From assembly GCA_028284565.1 (NCBI GenBank), contig JANQRM010000012.1, positions 1 through 13,174 on the forward strand: a stretch of DNA of 13,174 bases, in the 5' to 3' direction. The stretch comes from Anaerolineae bacterium. Its GTDB lineage: Bacteria > Chloroflexota > Anaerolineae > Aggregatilineales > Phototrophicaceae. The notes beneath the pieces are model-generated. The model was not told the origin of the DNA. It ran no database searches and saw only the letters and a program-made list of their open reading frames with translations. The translations under genes and the position numbers were made by a program. Of the stretch, positions 1 to 7,778 are shown one piece after another; positions within the stretch are counted from its first letter, which is position 1, and every line of letters begins with the position of its first letter.

Positions 1-285
1 TAATTGTTTAGGCAAAAATTGTTCGATCCCCCTCAACTCGAATTGTTCAGCCTCGGCTTGTTCGTCTCGTCCAGCTTTTTGTAGTTCGACGATACTCTCA
101 CGACGTTTCTTCGCTTCTTTTTGCAGAATTTTCATCACTGCATCAGCATCCAATTCTAATTGCGAGTCCACTTCTTCTTGTTTAATCACACTTGTCACCA
201 GCCGAATGGTATCCCGTCGTTGGGTATCTCTGTTCCGCATGGCTTCTTTTAGCGCATTTTGCAACTCTGCTTTGGGGTTATCCAT
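1..285 (-). CDS. yqeY: YqeY/GatB-related protein, C-terminus outside the window
   Basis: This partial gene encodes the N-terminal 95 residues of a GatB/YqeY-domain protein. The family is about 150 residues long and resembles the tRNA-binding tail domain of the GatB amidotransferase subunit; its precise role is unsettled. Family hallmarks are visible: a start of the type MDNPKAELQNALKEAMRNRD, then an RRDTIRLVTSVIKQEEVD stretch, a charged helix with KEAKKRRES, and EQFLPKQL at the window edge. The chosen ATG ends at 285. An in-frame ATG nine bases upstream (294) would add MRD. The purine-rich AGGA and GAGGG sit just before these starts, so either is possible. It follows mtaB on the same strand after about 28-37 nt and is probably its operon partner. 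The family call is confident; the function is not. Confidence 0.9.
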   Translation of the reverse strand, partial: MDNPKAELQNALKEAMRNRDTQRRDTIRLVTSVIKQEEVDSQLELDADAVMKILQKEAKKRRESIVELQKAGRDEQAEAEQFELRGIEQFLPKQL

Positions 286-322
286 GTCCCTCATATCCTA
301 ATTAGATACTCAATCTCGATTA

Positions 323-1603
323 TTATTCTATCACAGGTGTCGCCTGAATAGTGTTATCGACATATTCTCCCATCAGGGCTGTCGTAATCTTATTCGATAA
401 AACGCGTGGATGAACTCCTTGCACACGCATATAATTATCGGTATAACCAACATTCGTAAACCCATCATTTGATGCTCCAGTCACTTGCTCCCAGAGTACA
501 GATTGGGTCTTACCAACCAATTGTTGAGCAAAATCCCGTTCCATAGTGTCAGATAGAGAAAGCAAGCGCGCACTTCGAGCTTTCTTAATTTTATTGGGAA
601 CTTGCCCCTTCATCTTAGCTGCGGGTGTGCCGGGACGCACACTGTAGCGGAAGACATGCAAGCCAGCAAAGTCCATCTCTCGAATGAAGGCTTCGCTAAT
701 TGCAAACTCCTCTTTTGTTTCGCCCGGAAAGCCCACAATCACATCCGATGTGATACGCATATCAGGAATCATCATGCGCGCTTGTTCGACCAGCTGACGA
801 AATTGTGCCTGTGTTGTATGTCGGCGCATTCGTCGTAAGGTTGCATCACAACCGCTTTGCAAAGGCAGATGCAAATGGCGACAAATTCGCGGATTATCCC
901 ACAATTCAAAAAAGTTCTCCGATAAATCCCATGGTTCAAGAGATGACAAGCGGATACGAGGCATATCAGTGGCATGTAGCAGAGTTTCCGTTAATTCCGT
1001 CAATCCATTCGGATAGCCCAAATCATGACCATAACTCCCCAGATGCACCCCTGTCAACACAATCTCTTGATAACCCATTTCTTGGAGCATTAGCACTTCT
1101 GCGACAATTTCTTGTATAGAGCGACTGAGTCCTTCTCCTCGTGCGATGGTTGTTACACAGAATGTACAAGCATTATCACAACCATCCTGCACCTTGACGA
1201 AAGCACGAGTTCGTCCCAGCAATCCCATGGTATCTCGTTCCACAGGTTCTTGATCAAATGGTTCAAGCGGTTCACCTGTGATGGTTGAAACAAGAGCTTC
1301 TTTTTGTTGATTATCCAAAACACGCGACACACCCGGCAATACTGCAATCTCCTTTGGCGAAATTTGTGCATAACAGCCCGTGACCGTGATTTCACCATCT
1401 TCATTTTTACGATGAAAATCCCTAATCCACTTCCGACTCGTTTTCGTCGCTTCGTTGGTCACTGCACAGGTATTCAAAACAAAATAATCTGCCTCAGCAG
1501 GGTCAGCAACAATCTCATGACCTTGTACTTGCAATTGCCGTGCCATCGTATCAATTTCACTTTGATTCAAACGACAGCCGATCATTTTCAAATGGACTTT
1601 CAT
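323..1603 (-). CDS. mtaB: tRNA t6A37 methylthiotransferase MtaB
   Basis: This encodes a 426-residue radical-SAM methylthiotransferase that adds a methylthio group to N6-threonylcarbamoyladenosine at position 37 of ANN-decoding tRNAs in the cytoplasm. The full three-part architecture is visible. The N-terminal UPF0004 domain has cluster-binding C10, C46 and C77. The radical-SAM core has C142, C146 and C149 in GCDNACTFC, followed by ARGEGLSRS. A C-terminal TRAM-like region from about residue 365 contains GKTQSVLWEQ and the GYTDNYMRV stretch. The CDNxCTFCxxxxARG pattern separates MtaB from MiaB (i6A) and RimO (ribosomal S12). Its ATG overlaps the stop of the preceding gene as ATGA, implying translational coupling. 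Length is normal and no key residue is missing. Confidence 0.95.
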   Translation of the reverse strand: MKVHLKMIGCRLNQSEIDTMARQLQVQGHEIVADPAEADYFVLNTCAVTNEATKTSRKWIRDFHRKNEDGEITVTGCYAQISPKEIAVLPGVSRVLDNQQKEALVSTITGEPLEPFDQEPVERDTMGLLGRTRAFVKVQDGCDNACTFCVTTIARGEGLSRSIQEIVAEVLMLQEMGYQEIVLTGVHLGSYGHDLGYPNGLTELTETLLHATDMPRIRLSSLEPWDLSENFFELWDNPRICRHLHLPLQSGCDATLRRMRRHTTQAQFRQLVEQARMMIPDMRITSDVIVGFPGETKEEFAISEAFIREMDFAGLHVFRYSVRPGTPAAKMKGQVPNKIKKARSARLLSLSDTMERDFAQQLVGKTQSVLWEQVTGASNDGFTNVGYTDNYMRVQGVHPRVLSNKITTALMGEYVDNTIQATPVIE

Positions 1604-2562
1604 GTTTGTGTCCCTATCATGTGTGGGCTGAAGACAATCATATTATCAAAACGAACGACTGTCCCAGTGCCGAATTGCGAGGTTTGCGCTACCATCGCCA
1701 ACTGTCCGTTGGGAATGGTTTCATCGATTAATGTATTAACCATACGCCCTTCGATACATTCTCCACCTGAAAAGGTACTAATCGCATTCGGGTTATTTGG
1801 GATACACAGGTCAACTTGTTCATCGTTGATGAAGAACTGGAATTGATCGCCCCGCCCAATAATTCGAATCGTGTTTTTCTCGCTGATACCTGTATTGATA
1901 AGTGGCGATTGTACCCATGCACTGAGTCGCTTTTCTTCACCATTATCAATCCGCCAGACGGAGTAAAAGCCATCACTGCTGATGAGGAACTTGTAGTGAT
2001 TGATGCCTTCAGACCGAGTGCGAGTTGGTAAGACTAGCCGCCATGTTCGCAATGCTGGAACCAAATCCTCCATGCCGCAGAGAATGACTAAAGGCAAATC
2101 ACAAGATAACGACTGCTCTGTTTGCAGGCGAAAGATAATCCCAAAGCCATTGTCTTCAATGCCACCAATCGCACCAGCCTCCACCTCAACATCAAAATCG
2201 ACATAATGCGGGCTACTCGCTGACCATGCCACAGACCCTGCCTCATCTACGCCAATCGTTAAACCCCCATCGCTAATGCGCGCTTCCAAACGTCCATCAT
2301 ACTGTTGCCATTCATCGGTAAAGCCATCAAATGCCGACACATACAACAAATCGCCCGCTCTACCTTCCAAAATCGGTTGGTAACGTGACATAGGTTCGTA
2401 CAACAGATTGACGACTATCAATAATCCAAGGAGGAGTAAAATGATGAAGAATCCACGGTTTTTCGAGGATAATGACTTCTGTGGCAATTCATCATGTTCA
2501 AATGATGATTCCAAATGAACCTCAAGTACAAATTCGTTAGCAGAGTGGCAAAATTCTATCAT
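1600..2562 (-). CDS. Membrane-anchored ConA/LamG-like beta-sandwich protein, function unknown
   Basis: This is a 320-residue protein of unknown function. Residues 1-36 are a charged cytoplasmic stretch, residues about 37-54 form one hydrophobic membrane segment (GFFIILLLLGLLIVVNLLY), and the rest is predicted to lie outside the membrane. The exported part carries a pattern common to concanavalin/LamG-like or DUF1080-like sandwiches: NGFGIIFRL, YKFLISSDGFYSVWRIDNG, NTIRIIGRGDQFQFFIND and a final TVVRFDNMIVFSP strand. Such domains often bind carbohydrate, but no catalytic residues can be assigned. Four cysteines in the ectodomain (154, 162, 253, 269) could form disulphides. The ATG at 2562 has a poor ribosome site. 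A TTG at 2514, preceded by GAGG with 5-nt spacing, is an alternative start that would remove 16 residues and keep the anchor. It lies between the TPR gene and mtaB. Confidence 0.75.
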   Translation of the reverse strand: MIEFCHSANEFVLEVHLESSFEHDELPQKSLSSKNRGFFIILLLLGLLIVVNLLYEPMSRYQPILEGRAGDLLYVSAFDGFTDEWQQYDGRLEARISDGGLTIGVDEAGSVAWSASSPHYVDFDVEVEAGAIGGIEDNGFGIIFRLQTEQSLSCDLPLVILCGMEDLVPALRTWRLVLPTRTRSEGINHYKFLISSDGFYSVWRIDNGEEKRLSAWVQSPLINTGISEKNTIRIIGRGDQFQFFINDEQVDLCIPNNPNAISTFSGGECIEGRMVNTLIDETIPNGQLAMVAQTSQFGTGTVVRFDNMIVFSPHMIGTQT

Positions 2563-2585
2563 AGGGATTATTCATACGACAACGA

Positions 2586-3917
2586 TTAGTTCTCATCAAG
2601 GGTTCGTAGCAATTCTTGAGCATCAATCGCAACAGGCGCATACATTTCAGCAACTCGCTCTAACAAAGGTCGGGCTTCGGCATCATGTCCCATCTCCACC
2701 AAAACATGCGCTTTATCAAATAAAATCTGAGGATTATCTGGCGCAAGTGAGAGAGCTTCTTCAATATGTGCTAACCCCGCCAATGAATCACCTGTAGCAT
2801 GTAAAGCCCAGCCATAAGCCGACAACAATTCAGGATCATCCGGCTTTTGGCGGAAGGACTCAGCAAGCGACGTTAAAATTTGTTTCGGGCTACGATAGGC
2901 TTCTTCAGTATAAAACGTCTCCAACAACTGCGAAAATTCTGGCGATTCATTCGAGACTGTAACAGCTGTATCCAACCAAAACTCTGCATCTTCGATTTGC
3001 CCCACCAAGCGATAAGCATTCCCTAATTCGGCATACAACCCTGCATTCTCTGATGACAAACTCACAGATTTCAGAAATGCACCCAAACTCCCATGAAAAT
3101 CACCTTCTATCCGGTACGATAGCCCTTGCAGATAGTAAATCTCAGGATTGTCCACTTCCAATAAGACAGCTTGGTCCAGCCAATCTCTCCCCTCTTTGCT
3201 TTGTTGAATCCGCGAAAAGCCCAAATACGCCATCGCCAATGGATTAGGATAGGCAAAATAAGTCGCGGTCCGAAACGCCAACTCTGCATACGACCACAAG
3301 CCCTCTTGACTCAGCATGATACCAATAACAAGGCTTTCATCGCCATTTCGATAATGTTCCATCAGTCGACTAGCCAGCGCAAAGTAAGGACTAGTGGGTG
3401 GAATACGTGGGAAATAAGTCACTACATCCTGAGAATTATGGACAATCTTCAACAAACCCAATTGGTAATTCACCCAATCATCATCAGGATTTTGCAACCA
3501 CAATTTTTCCAATGTCGCTTGGGCAGATGTCCAATCTTGTATCTGTAGTTGTGCTTCTGAAATCCGACGCAATAAATTGAGGTCGGCAACTTCATTGCGG
3601 ATGGTCTCCCAGAATAACAATGCCCCATGTGTATCCCCCATCTGCCATGATACATTACCTGCGGTTTGAAAGAGTTCTACAGTCCAACCCTCTTGTTGAG
3701 CTTGTACTTGCACTTGATACAATGCCTGCACCCAATACTGCCGACTTTGATTGGCGATACGCAATTGTGATGAGTCCGCAGTTATCACCTTTGTTGGCAA
3801 TACAAAATCTGCGTTCTGCGAAGACTGAGCCAAATTACTTAGCAAAAGTCCCATCGCCCCTAAATAAATCAGCAGTACCCCAATGGATACTGCTTGTTTA
3901 ATACTCAATGTTTTCAT
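2586..3917 (-). CDS. Membrane-anchored TPR-repeat protein
   Basis: This 443-residue protein has an N-terminal signal-anchor helix (about residues 10-30) and then an all-helical region with tetratricopeptide repeats. Recognisable repeats lie near residues 115-145 (AQATLEKLWLQNPDD), 258-291 (YYLQGLSYRIEGDFHGSLGA), 294-323 (YAELGNAYRLVGQIEDAEFW), 362-395 (SAYGWALHATGDSLAGLAHI) and 396-427. Weaker ones probably fill the middle. TPR arrays are protein-binding scaffolds and no enzymatic motif is seen. The domain is likely extracytoplasmic. It starts 9 nt after the response-regulator stop and has no clear Shine-Dalgarno sequence, so translation may be coupled to that gene. The partner and biological role are unknown. 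Confidence 0.85.
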   Translation of the reverse strand: MKTLSIKQAVSIGVLLIYLGAMGLLLSNLAQSSQNADFVLPTKVITADSSQLRIANQSRQYWVQALYQVQVQAQQEGWTVELFQTAGNVSWQMGDTHGALLFWETIRNEVADLNLLRRISEAQLQIQDWTSAQATLEKLWLQNPDDDWVNYQLGLLKIVHNSQDVVTYFPRIPPTSPYFALASRLMEHYRNGDESLVIGIMLSQEGLWSYAELAFRTATYFAYPNPLAMAYLGFSRIQQSKEGRDWLDQAVLLEVDNPEIYYLQGLSYRIEGDFHGSLGAFLKSVSLSSENAGLYAELGNAYRLVGQIEDAEFWLDTAVTVSNESPEFSQLLETFYTEEAYRSPKQILTSLAESFRQKPDDPELLSAYGWALHATGDSLAGLAHIEEALSLAPDNPQILFDKAHVLVEMGHDAEARPLLERVAEMYAPVAIDAQELLRTLDEN

Positions 3918-3926
3918 GTATCACAA

Positions 3927-4640
3927 TCATGAAATGTGCGTTGGCAAATCATCCAGATTCGGGTCGGCAGGTTTTTCACCATTCAATGCCATCGTCACCA
4001 ATTCTTCCACTTCATCAGGTGTAAATGGTTTAATGAGATAACTATGAATATTCTGCAACTTCCCAATCAAGCGGTTTGCGGGGTCGCCATACGCAGTAAT
4101 GACAATAATCGTGGGCAATGTCGGATTGGATGAGCGTTCCAGCACATGCTTGATATTATCAAGAAGTTTCCAGCCGGGCATATCGGGCAAACCAATATCT
4201 AATAGGATGAGTTGAGGTTCGATTTGTTGGAATTTTTCTAATGCTTTGTTACCATGCGCCGCCACCTGCACAATCAATCCCATATTCTCTAAGGTAACTT
4301 GAATCACCTCAGCCAGTTCTGTTGTATCTTCGACAACTAAGATTGGACGGTTACGGTCTAGTGGAGGTCCAATTTGCATAATTGACTCTGTCTCTCGTTG
4401 ATAGTCATCTTGCGTAGGCGAAGCATCCTGATTATCGTCGTCACCCCGACCTTCTGCTTCAATATTCACCATTGGATTCAATCCAGTTTGACTCACAGGT
4501 GACTTTAGCACTTGGCTATCCGAAATCCGTGGCATTGCGGAAGTATGTAACGGACTAGGGGGTTCTTGCGGGTCAGATGGGTCAGGTTGCCCCTCAGCCA
4601 TATTGTTAATTTCTATTGTATGCTCACTCATCTTGCACAT
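3927..4640 (-). CDS. Stand-alone response-regulator receiver protein with long disordered N-terminus
   Basis: This 237-residue protein ends in a CheY-like receiver domain (about residues 98-220). All expected phosphorylation residues are present: acidic pair E104-D105 in LVVEDTTE, phosphoacceptor D148 in LLDIGLPDMPGW, T182 in VITAYG, and K204 in YLIKPFTPDE. The first ~97 residues are rich in Pro, Ser, Asp and Gln (QPDPSDPQEPPSP) and look disordered. There is no DNA-binding or enzymatic output domain and no histidine kinase nearby, so it probably signals by protein-protein contact or phosphotransfer. The start may be ATG 4640 or the in-frame ATG at 4631 (MSEHTIE). The only nearby SD-like GAGG is too close to the first and about 11 nt from the second, which favours 4631 slightly. 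It is the first gene of the leftward operon. Confidence 0.9.
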   Translation of the reverse strand: MCKMSEHTIEINNMAEGQPDPSDPQEPPSPLHTSAMPRISDSQVLKSPVSQTGLNPMVNIEAEGRGDDDNQDASPTQDDYQRETESIMQIGPPLDRNRPILVVEDTTELAEVIQVTLENMGLIVQVAAHGNKALEKFQQIEPQLILLDIGLPDMPGWKLLDNIKHVLERSSNPTLPTIIVITAYGDPANRLIGKLQNIHSYLIKPFTPDEVEELVTMALNGEKPADPNLDDLPTHIS

Positions 4641-4683
4641 TGCCTCAATTAGAACAGTGCGAAACGATTAGAATGATTAGTCT

Positions 4684-4692
4684 ATTATAACA
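4684..4692 (-). promoter_or_regulatory. Extended -10 promoter for the receiver/TPR/mtaB operon
   Basis: Read on the minus strand this is TGTTATAAT, a perfect TATAAT preceded by the TGn extension of sigma-70 promoters. No good -35 hexamer is present at 16-18 bp, which is acceptable for an extended -10 promoter. Transcription would begin near 4677, giving a leader of about 35-45 nt before the receiver gene. This is a sequence match only. Confidence 0.5.
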
Positions 4693-4821
4693 CACTGTTG
4701 TGCTTTGACCTGCCCCTACTATAACGCCAATTTCGCAATAATTGCCTTAAGGTTGAGCAAGCGTCAGCTAATCACATGGAGCAACACAAAGGGATGGGTC
4801 TACCCCACCAAAATCAGAATA

Positions 4822-4830
4822 TGTTATGCT
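4822..4830 (+). promoter_or_regulatory. Weak extended -10 candidate for the propeller/permease cluster
   Basis: The sequence TGTTATGCT has the TGn extension and four of six -10 positions. There is no recognisable -35. It would place transcription start near 4837, about 20 nt before the ATG at 4858. The gene downstream has no clear Shine-Dalgarno sequence, so this leader offers little support of its own. Confidence 0.25.
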
Positions 4831-4857
4831 CTGAATAGAACTCATTGACCCAACTAA

Positions 4858-5997
4858 ATGATGATGCGTGTCTTACTTTACTTACTCCTATTTTTAGCAA
4901 TAAAGTCCAGTGTCGTGACCCACGCACAAATTATTGAGATTCAACAGCAATGTTCCGCGGGCATTCAGCCGATGAATTCAGCATTTACAGGTGAAGGCTT
5001 GCTGATTACAGCTTTCGACAGTACGAGTATGTGGGTATATGATATTGATCGTCAAACTCGCTATCCTTTGCCTGATACCTCACCCTGCACAGGAAATTGT
5101 CACCTTTCGCCTGATGCTCGCTGGCTGACCTATTACAATGCTGAAACCGACTCAATTGGCAAGATGCGACTCAACGGCACAGAGCGTACCTTTATCGCAC
5201 GAAACGTCGCGGAAGTTGAATGGTGGAGTAATAATCACGTTCTTGTGTGGACAACCGTTTACGAAGCGTATTTGCAAGACCTTGACAATCCTCTCAATAT
5301 TCTAAATTTGCCCACTCAATCCACCATATCCATACAACCCGATGGAGATTGGGCAATCGCCTTAGAACAATTTGAGGACACCTTCTACAAAGTCATACTC
5401 CAATTAGGCATAGAGACCAGTTCATCAACATTCCTATCAAGTGACACGGCATTTTTTAATGCAGGGCATTGGTCACCCGATGGCAGTTGGTATGCATATC
5501 TCTCACGAGGCGCATTCGATGAAGCCAGTGGCATCGCAGGAGCAGAAGTTTTTGCCATCCAACCCGGAAGTGCCATCCCTCAGCAATGGACATTTCTCAC
5601 CTCCAACTACGGCGCAGTCCGGATACAAGGTCACGCCGTTGATGGACTCAGTTGGTCACCAAACAGCCAATATCTCGCCTTTTGGGTGACGGAATTACTC
5701 GGCTCGGATGTCGAGAACGATCTTGGACAAGCTGTCATCCATCTACTTGATATTCAATCGGGTCAACTCACGGCATTTTGTGGTTTCGCCACAAACGAAC
5801 ACACCCCCAATCCACCACGTCTGATTTGGTCCCCAGATAGCAAAATGATCGCTTTCGGAGGCAATATTCCGGGGGATGATAAAGGCTATCTCCTCCTTGC
5901 ACTCGATATCCAAACAGGCTTCATCACCGAACTCAGCAATGGAATCTTTCCAGTATATGGCTCGCCAGATGTTATCGCATGGGGATATGCACCATGA
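4858..5997 (+). CDS. Secreted TolB/PD40-type beta-propeller protein
   Basis: This 379-residue protein begins with a signal peptide (MMMRVLLYLLLFLAIKSSVV, probable cleavage after T-H-A near residue 23). It then carries repeated PD40/TolB-like blades: LSPDARWLTYY (83-93), IQPDGDWAIAL (159-169), WSPDGSWYAYLS (205-216), WSPNSQYLAFW (266-276) and WSPDSKMIAFGG (324-335). The repeat spacing fits a six- or seven-bladed propeller. Such proteins usually act as binding modules in the periplasm or outside the cell; no peptidase domain follows. The start has three consecutive Met codons, any of which might be used, and lacks a good ribosome site. Its stop overlaps the next gene's ATG, so it is likely co-translated with the membrane proteins downstream. 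Tol-Pal neighbours are absent, so it should not be called tolB. Confidence 0.85.
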   Translation: MMMRVLLYLLLFLAIKSSVVTHAQIIEIQQQCSAGIQPMNSAFTGEGLLITAFDSTSMWVYDIDRQTRYPLPDTSPCTGNCHLSPDARWLTYYNAETDSIGKMRLNGTERTFIARNVAEVEWWSNNHVLVWTTVYEAYLQDLDNPLNILNLPTQSTISIQPDGDWAIALEQFEDTFYKVILQLGIETSSSTFLSSDTAFFNAGHWSPDGSWYAYLSRGAFDEASGIAGAEVFAIQPGSAIPQQWTFLTSNYGAVRIQGHAVDGLSWSPNSQYLAFWVTELLGSDVENDLGQAVIHLLDIQSGQLTAFCGFATNEHTPNPPRLIWSPDSKMIAFGGNIPGDDKGYLLLALDIQTGFITELSNGIFPVYGSPDVIAWGYAP

Positions 5998-6932
5998 GCA
6001 AATTACTCCAACTCTGGCGCGCCCTCATCAACACCCCACAGACATCCCCCATATTTCGTCGCGCTTTTATGCTTAGCCGACGCTATATGCAAGTCATGGA
6101 TGTCCCAGAACTCCCACCAATCAACCTATGGGAAGGCTTTCAAAAATTCCTCACACGTATCATCAGCATTCTTGGCGGAGTCGGCTTTCTAATTGGTGTC
6201 GCCTGCTTATTGCCCTTCGTCGCCTTGCTGACAGTTACCTCAGCCTTTGTCTATGGCATTCGTTGCGCCGTCCAAACCAGTGGCAATATCGCTAATGAGC
6301 GCGAACGTAAAACATACGATTTACTCTGCGTCCTCCCACAAGGACAATTCGGTATCAACTGGTCAGTCTGTGCAACCCACATCCGACGCTATGAAAACTT
6401 TGAAACCTTCCGTCAAATCTTTCGTGGATTGACTTATCTACTCATTATCGGAGTCGTCTTACTCATTGCCATCATACTAATGAATCTTGGTGATACACCC
6501 TCTTCAACCCGCAATTATGATGGCGTATATTCTGTGATCCAAAATGGAACCCATCTTATTGCTATCTCGATTGGTCTCTACCTCAACTTCATGCAATCTG
6601 TCGTTGTCGGCAGTTTAATTGGCATCATCGTTCCCACCTATACAGAGAACCGACTCGATGCTCAGATGTACAGCGTCATGGGCTTCATGACGATTCAGGT
6701 CTTTGTCTACGCTCTATCCCTCTTCCTCAGCTTGATGGTCGCACCACTGCTCATTTTGAATCTTCAACTCACAGTTTGGCTAGAAACTGGCACTCAAGCA
6801 TGGACATTGCTCATTATCTTTGGGATGATCACCGAGATACTCACTCGTATCTTGTGGATACATGCTCGCCATCGATTACATCCTGAATCGAGTGAAATTC
6901 AGACCATTCATCTGTTTGCTTCGTGGGAGTAA
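5994..6932 (+). CDS. ABC-2-permease-like integral membrane protein
   Basis: This 312-residue membrane protein has hydrophobic segments near residues 55-90, 146-165, 187-213, 228-258 and 267-289. After the first segments comes NIANERERKTYDLLCVLPQG (98-117), which closely resembles the ERERGT-ELL-L-P signature of ABC-2 transporter permeases, the cytoplasmic coupling region. The best start is ATG 5994, which overlaps the preceding TGA as ATGA. An in-frame ATG at 5979 exists but would add five residues inside the propeller gene. No ATP-binding partner is in the window, so transport activity is inferred from one motif plus topology. The damaged gene downstream is a clear paralogue: both share the L-W-x-x-L...P-x-F N-terminus and a QS...SLIG...QM.SV...Q core. 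Confidence 0.75.
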   Translation: MSKLLQLWRALINTPQTSPIFRRAFMLSRRYMQVMDVPELPPINLWEGFQKFLTRIISILGGVGFLIGVACLLPFVALLTVTSAFVYGIRCAVQTSGNIANERERKTYDLLCVLPQGQFGINWSVCATHIRRYENFETFRQIFRGLTYLLIIGVVLLIAIILMNLGDTPSSTRNYDGVYSVIQNGTHLIAISIGLYLNFMQSVVVGSLIGIIVPTYTENRLDAQMYSVMGFMTIQVFVYALSLFLSLMVAPLLILNLQLTVWLETGTQAWTLLIIFGMITEILTRILWIHARHRLHPESSEIQTIHLFASWE

Positions 6933-6938
6933 CAATCC

Positions 6939-7238
6939 TTGCTAACGTGGAAGTTGTGGGAGCAACTACAATCACCACCCACAAATCATCCCTTATTTCA
7001 TCAGGTACAACATCATGCCACTCCACAAATCCGCTTTTGGAAATGGCGCGTCCTGATTATTCTTGGACTCTTTGCTGTTTTTCTCATTAATCCCAATCTT
7101 TTTGTCCCTGTATTGCTTGTTATCCTCCTTGGATTTCCACTTGTATCGTCTACCTTGAATAGAATCATTCACACATTGGATGTCACCCTCAACTTATTCA
7201 ACATCGCCAAGATGGAACTGCTCCCTTACTGGGTGTGA
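6939..7238 (+). CDS. N-terminal fragment of the frameshifted ABC-2-like membrane protein
   Basis: This 99-codon fragment starts at TTG 6939, nine bases after a GGGAG at 6925-6929 and six bases after the previous stop. There is no in-frame ATG alternative near the N-terminus. It begins LTWKLWEQLQSPPTNHPLF, matching LLQLWRALINTPQTSPIF of the intact neighbour. It has one long hydrophobic region (about residues 37-70) and ends at AKMELLPYWV just where the ABC-2 motif of the neighbour reads KTYDLLCVLPQG. The homology then resumes in another frame. It is therefore best read as a fragment of a larger gene and not as a complete small protein. Confidence 0.6.
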   Translation: MLTWKLWEQLQSPPTNHPLFHQVQHHATPQIRFWKWRVLIILGLFAVFLINPNLFVPVLLVILLGFPLVSSTLNRIIHTLDVTLNLFNIAKMELLPYWV

Positions 7239-7669
7239 CACCACACGGCACTTGGAGGAGTTATTGGGCGATTGTCACCGGAATCCTATATCAGAATAGC
7301 AACCTACCTCAGCAATATCGGCAAATTCAACGCCTTATTTGGATTGTCACACTCGGAAGTTTGATATTTATCTTAGCGAATGGCTTGTTGCCTAATTCTC
7401 AAAGCGGGGAAGATTCACTTAACATTGCCATCATTGCATTGTTGTGGAGTGGGCTGTTGTGGATAAATGCGATTCAGTCGATGATACTGAGTTCGTTGAT
7501 TGGCTTGGTTGTTGGTTCAAATACCAGAACCCATTTCGATGGGCAGATGCTCAGCGTAGCCAGTTTTATCAGTCTTCAAGCTCTGTCCTATGGGAGTGTC
7601 ATCCTGCTCATCGGCTATCTCCCCTTGCTGATTGATAACTTAAACATACCCATCCTATCCCTAACATAA
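7235..7669 (+). CDS. Middle fragment of the frameshifted ABC-2-like membrane protein
   Basis: This 144-codon open frame could begin at GTG 7235, overlapping the TGA of the previous fragment as GTGTGA, so re-initiation is formally possible. It has three or four hydrophobic segments and a core that aligns with residues about 195-240 of the intact upstream paralogue. The in-frame codons just before the GTG read LLG, so the homology extends upstream of the supposed start, which argues for a frameshift instead of a true gene start. It stops early at 7669 with SLT, lacking the last membrane helix, which is encoded in the -1 frame immediately after. Confidence 0.6.
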   Translation: MTPHGTWRSYWAIVTGILYQNSNLPQQYRQIQRLIWIVTLGSLIFILANGLLPNSQSGEDSLNIAIIALLWSGLLWINAIQSMILSSLIGLVVGSNTRTHFDGQMLSVASFISLQALSYGSVILLIGYLPLLIDNLNIPILSLT

Positions 7670-7778
7670 TCGTTGCAATCTGCGCCTTTGCGCTATTCTT
7701 GGGGATACGAGAGCTAGCAATACAAGTGATGTTTGTCCAAGTGCGACAATCATCCATTGACTTCTCAGAATCCAACGT

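Larger units (their letters stand above)
4641..4857. other. Divergent intergenic region between two operons
   Basis: This gap of about 217 bp separates the leftward receiver operon from the rightward propeller/permease cluster. It contains one good leftward extended -10 element and one weaker rightward candidate, listed separately. I see no tRNA, no stable long hairpin and no convincing open frame. A short CACA-CTGT-TGTG inverted repeat at about 4691-4702 overlaps the leftward promoter and could be an operator, but arms of four bases are too short to claim one. Confidence 0.7.

Noticed and set aside
1304..1846. A 180-codon plus-strand open frame
   Set aside because: It spans the antisense of mtaB and the ConA-like gene across their junction and shows no protein-like pattern.
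5979..5993. Earlier ATG for the ABC-2-like gene
   Set aside because: It would lie inside the propeller gene without a better ribosome site, whereas ATG 5994 forms the common ATGA overlap.
7221..7238. Programmed -1 ribosomal frameshifting at the first permease junction
   Set aside because: No X-XXY-YYZ slippery heptamer with AAA or TTT occurs here, and a second -1 shift would also be needed near 7660, which makes programming unlikely.
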